Positions 61,725-64,000 of a stretch of DNA of 64,000 nucleotides are shown here, piece by piece. A model generated the notes under the pieces. The model was given only the letters and a program-made list of their open reading frames with translations, did no database searches and was not told the DNA's origin. Numbering within the stretch: position 1 is the first letter of the stretch; each line of letters begins with the position of its first letter. A program made the translations under genes and the position numbers. Source of the stretch: an uncultured Aquimarina sp. (lineage in GTDB: Bacteria; Bacteroidota; Bacteroidia; Flavobacteriales; Flavobacteriaceae); the NCBI GenBank assembly GCA_947500505.1, contig CANMSL010000007.1:1-64000 (forward strand), given 5' to 3'.

Positions 61725-62540
61725 TCATTGCAGGATAATAGAGTCTATAACCTGTTTTGTGGTAATTTGTAGATTTTTTGGTAGTAAATTATCTTTTGGT
61801 AATACAGCCAGATATCGATCGTTATTAGAATCAAATACTTGCTTAAATGTTGGATCTTCTAATTGGAGCATATCACATATTTCTGTTATAAGATCCTGAT
61901 GATAAATAAGATCAGTGCTACCCAGATGAAAAATTCCTTTTTTTCCTCTGTTAATTATATAATGTAACTGCTGGGTAAGTTTAGAGATAGAGGTAGCATT
62001 AATGATTACATTAGGAAATACCTCTATTGACGCATTTAGATCGTATAGCGTTTTCAGTTCTTGAACCCTTGGAGTACTAGCTCCAAAAATCATAGGTATT
62101 CGTGCTATTACATATTTGTTGGTAGGTAATCGCATTAATGCGTTTTCAATTTTAATTTTCAACCGTCCAAACACGCTTTCACTAAGTGTTTTATCATATT
62201 CATACGAAGGGTAATTGCTAAAAGTATCAAACACATTAGCACTTGATAAGAATATTAATTTGGATGTATTATTTTTTAACCAGTTGATGATCCGTTGATG
62301 TGCATCTAACTGGGAATTAAAATTACCCCTAATAGCAGAAACAATCACGGTAGGCTTTAAATTATCTAATAATATAGAAATATCCTCCAGTTCCATATCA
62401 TATTGAAAGAACTTCTGGTTTTTTTCATAAAAAGCGTTATCAGTACGATATGTACCGTACGTGTCGAAATAGGAATTAAGCTCTTTATACAAAGCGTTTC
62501 CTATAAAACCACTGGCTCCTATGATTAGAATTTTTTTCAA
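61725..62540 (-). CDS. NAD(P)-dependent sugar-nucleotide reductase-like protein (RmlD-like SDR)
   Basis: The 271-residue protein has the NAD-binding GASGFIGNALYKEL (8-21), a YDMELEDISILLDNLKPTVIVSAIRG strand and the YEYDK catalytic pair (Y-x-x-x-K), as in extended SDR enzymes such as dTDP-4-dehydrorhamnose reductase. The substrate is not clear; deoxysugar or nucleotide-sugar reduction is likely. There is no adjacent rml cluster. Confidence 0.75.
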   Translation of the reverse strand: MKKILIIGASGFIGNALYKELNSYFDTYGTYRTDNAFYEKNQKFFQYDMELEDISILLDNLKPTVIVSAIRGNFNSQLDAHQRIINWLKNNTSKLIFLSSANVFDTFSNYPSYEYDKTLSESVFGRLKIKIENALMRLPTNKYVIARIPMIFGASTPRVQELKTLYDLNASIEVFPNVIINATSISKLTQQLHYIINRGKKGIFHLGSTDLIYHQDLITEICDMLQLEDPTFKQVFDSNNDRYLAVLPKDNLLPKNLQITTKQVIDSIILQ

Positions 62541-62631
62541 TACTATCTTTTGCTAAAAAAGTTAAGTTTCAAAGATCACTAAAGGTTGTAATCCTGAAAC
62601 TTAACTTATGCTTTATTATTGTTATAAATTA

Positions 62632-63714
62632 TTATCCTTTATAAAAAGGTAATTTTATGACAGTTGCCGGAATTGCTTTTTTACGTACTTGGATATTAAT
62701 CTTACTTCCGGGAGCAGTAAAGACTTTAGGTACATATCCTAAACCAATTCCTTTTCCTAGAGAAGGTGACATTGTACCAGAAGTTACGATTCCTATTTTC
62801 TGACCATTACCATCTACAATATCGTAATCCTGACGAGGTATTCCTCTTTCATCTAATTCAAAACCAACCAGTTTTCTGTCAACACCTTGTTCCTTTTGTT
62901 TAGCTAAACTGTCTGCATTAATAAAATCTTTAGTGAATTTTGTAATCCAACCCAATCCAGCTTCAATCGGAGATGTTTCATCATTAATATCATTTCCATA
63001 TAGACAATATCCCATTTCTAATCGTAATGTATCTCTAGCTGCCAAACCAATGGGTTTGATTCCAAAATCCGCACCCGCTTCTAATACTTTATCCCAAATT
63101 TGTTGTACTTCAGAATTCTTGCAATAAATTTCAAAGCCACCACTACCTGTATATCCCGTTGCAGAAATAATAACGTGATCAATTCCTGCAAAATCAGCCA
63201 CCTCAAACGTATAAAATTTCATAGCCTCGAGATCTACAGAGGTTAGGGATTGCATAGCTTCTGCTGCTTTTGGTCCCTGAATTGCTAATAAGGAATACTC
63301 ATCAGATAGATCTCGCATATCTGCATCCATTGTATTATGGCTCTTGATCCAATCCCAATCTTTCTGAATATTAGAAGCATTAACCACTAATAAATATTTT
63401 TCATCTGCTATTTTGTATACAATAAGATCATCTACGATTCCACCTTTATCATTAGGTAAACAACTGTACTGCGCTTTTCCGTCTGTAAGCTTGGACGCAT
63501 CATTAGAAGTTACCTTCTGAATCAAATCCAACGCATTAGGCCCTGTAATTAAGAACTCACCCATATGTGATACATCAAAAACACCAACGCTATTTCTTAC
63601 AGTCTCGTGTTCTATGTTAACTCCTTCATATGACACCGGCATATTATATCCGGCAAATGGAACTATTTTGGCGCCTAGTGCAGTATGGGTTTCTGTTAAT
63701 GCAGTGTTTTTCAT
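62632..63714 (-). CDS. gcvT: Aminomethyltransferase (glycine cleavage T protein)
   Basis: ATG at 63714 gives 360 residues; an upstream extension is rejected because '[29 protein letters not shown]' is the standard start. Key segments are [25 protein letters not shown] [30 protein letters not shown] and [16 protein letters not shown]. It transfers the methylene group from the H-protein to tetrahydrofolate in glycine breakdown. gcvH and gcvP are not in the window. Confidence 0.93.
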   Translation of the reverse strand: MKNTALTETHTALGAKIVPFAGYNMPVSYEGVNIEHETVRNSVGVFDVSHMGEFLITGPNALDLIQKVTSNDASKLTDGKAQYSCLPNDKGGIVDDLIVYKIADEKYLLVVNASNIQKDWDWIKSHNTMDADMRDLSDEYSLLAIQGPKAAEAMQSLTSVDLEAMKFYTFEVADFAGIDHVIISATGYTGSGGFEIYCKNSEVQQIWDKVLEAGADFGIKPIGLAARDTLRLEMGYCLYGNDINDETSPIEAGLGWITKFTKDFINADSLAKQKEQGVDRKLVGFELDERGIPRQDYDIVDGNGQKIGIVTSGTMSPSLGKGIGLGYVPKVFTAPGSKINIQVRKKAIPATVIKLPFYKG

Positions 63715-64000
63715 ATTCGTTCGATTTGTAGAATTAAGAATCAAATGGACGCCGAAAGTAAAAAACTTTGCGTTGGTAAGCAATCCTTTTACTTGATAAA
63801 TTGTTAACATTTTACCAATCTCAAAGCTTAGGATTATGAATATGACAATATAGAATTAGGTTTTCTGCGATTTTTAGAATGTTATGGATGAGCTGGACTC
63901 ATATACATTCTACAATATCAACAGGCCTTAAAATAGATTTTGTAAGAGAGCTATTTGATAGAGATTGAATTGGTAGATAGTAGGGTAGCTGGGATGGATG

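Noticed and set aside
63715..64000. Gene at the right edge
   Set aside because: No frame has a supported start or recognisable product; it looks like the gcvT leader and intergenic sequence.

Overview
The window is a chromosomal segment of a marine Flavobacteriaceae-type Bacteroidetes, Aquimarina-like in gene style. The evidence is AT-rich DNA, the Bacteroidetes -7 promoter box TAnnTTTG in front of many genes, weak Shine-Dalgarno sites, the type IX secretion regulator PorX, a secreted protein with a T9SS-type C-terminal domain, a TamL/TamB pair in which TamL is a lipoprotein, a fused LpxC/FabZ, a fused E1 alpha/beta ketoacid dehydrogenase, menaquinone genes and a predicted lipoprotein alginate-type lyase. 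No tRNA, rRNA, CRISPR array, prophage or transposase was seen, so this is mainly core genome with accessory patches.

Layout. 0.3-4.1 kb: a DinB-like protein, an NTF2-like protein, then a leftward set of a TetR regulator, two alpha/beta hydrolases and a secreted protein with a JAMM-like motif. 4.2-10.7 kb: menaquinone synthesis (menI-menF-menD, later menB) mixed with DUF2853, a CvfB-like S1 protein and two small exported proteins. 10.7-12.2 kb: two tandem coiled-coil membrane proteins, one with a SPOR-like end. 12.2-23.6 kb: fused ketoacid dehydrogenase E1, a polytopic membrane protein, an M1-like protein without the zinc motif, a T9SS-exported nuclease, a LOG-family protein and uvrA. 23.6-24.8 kb: an accessory patch with hairpin elements and a gene broken by one in-frame stop. 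24.8-34.4 kb: a PL14-like lyase, a Tudor-like protein with a DASS transporter, several hypothetical proteins, aroB, proline dehydrogenase and a VOC protein. 34.4-41.7 kb: tamL and tamB. 41.9-45.8 kb: a pentapeptide-repeat protein, a MocR regulator divergent from an FMN-binding protein, an intergenic structured repeat, DUF1272 and GNAT proteins. 45.8-50.5 kb: alanine dehydrogenase, tsaE and porX, all leftward. 50.7-58.3 kb: a rightward envelope cluster of HD protein, lpxD, lpxC/fabZ, lpxA, efp, a second lpxD-like gene, an NTF2-like gene and sucD. 58.4-63.7 kb: a MuiA/DUF4139 protein with an inserted carboxypeptidase-regulatory domain, two small paralogous membrane peptides, a DCC protein, an SDR protein and gcvT.

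Several groups form working units. MenI, MenF, MenD and MenB supply steps of menaquinone synthesis. LpxA, LpxC/FabZ and LpxD start lipid A synthesis next to PorX, which controls T9SS. TamL and TamB serve outer-membrane assembly or lipid transport. I did not find one clear, complete new system. The best candidates for undescribed biology are the pair of small membrane peptides (60.6-61.2 kb), one with an in-frame TGA followed by open coding-like sequence; the two proteins with metallopeptidase-like motifs (1.2-2.0 and 30.6-31.4 kb); the DUF4139/SusC-like chimera; and the structured intergenic repeats.
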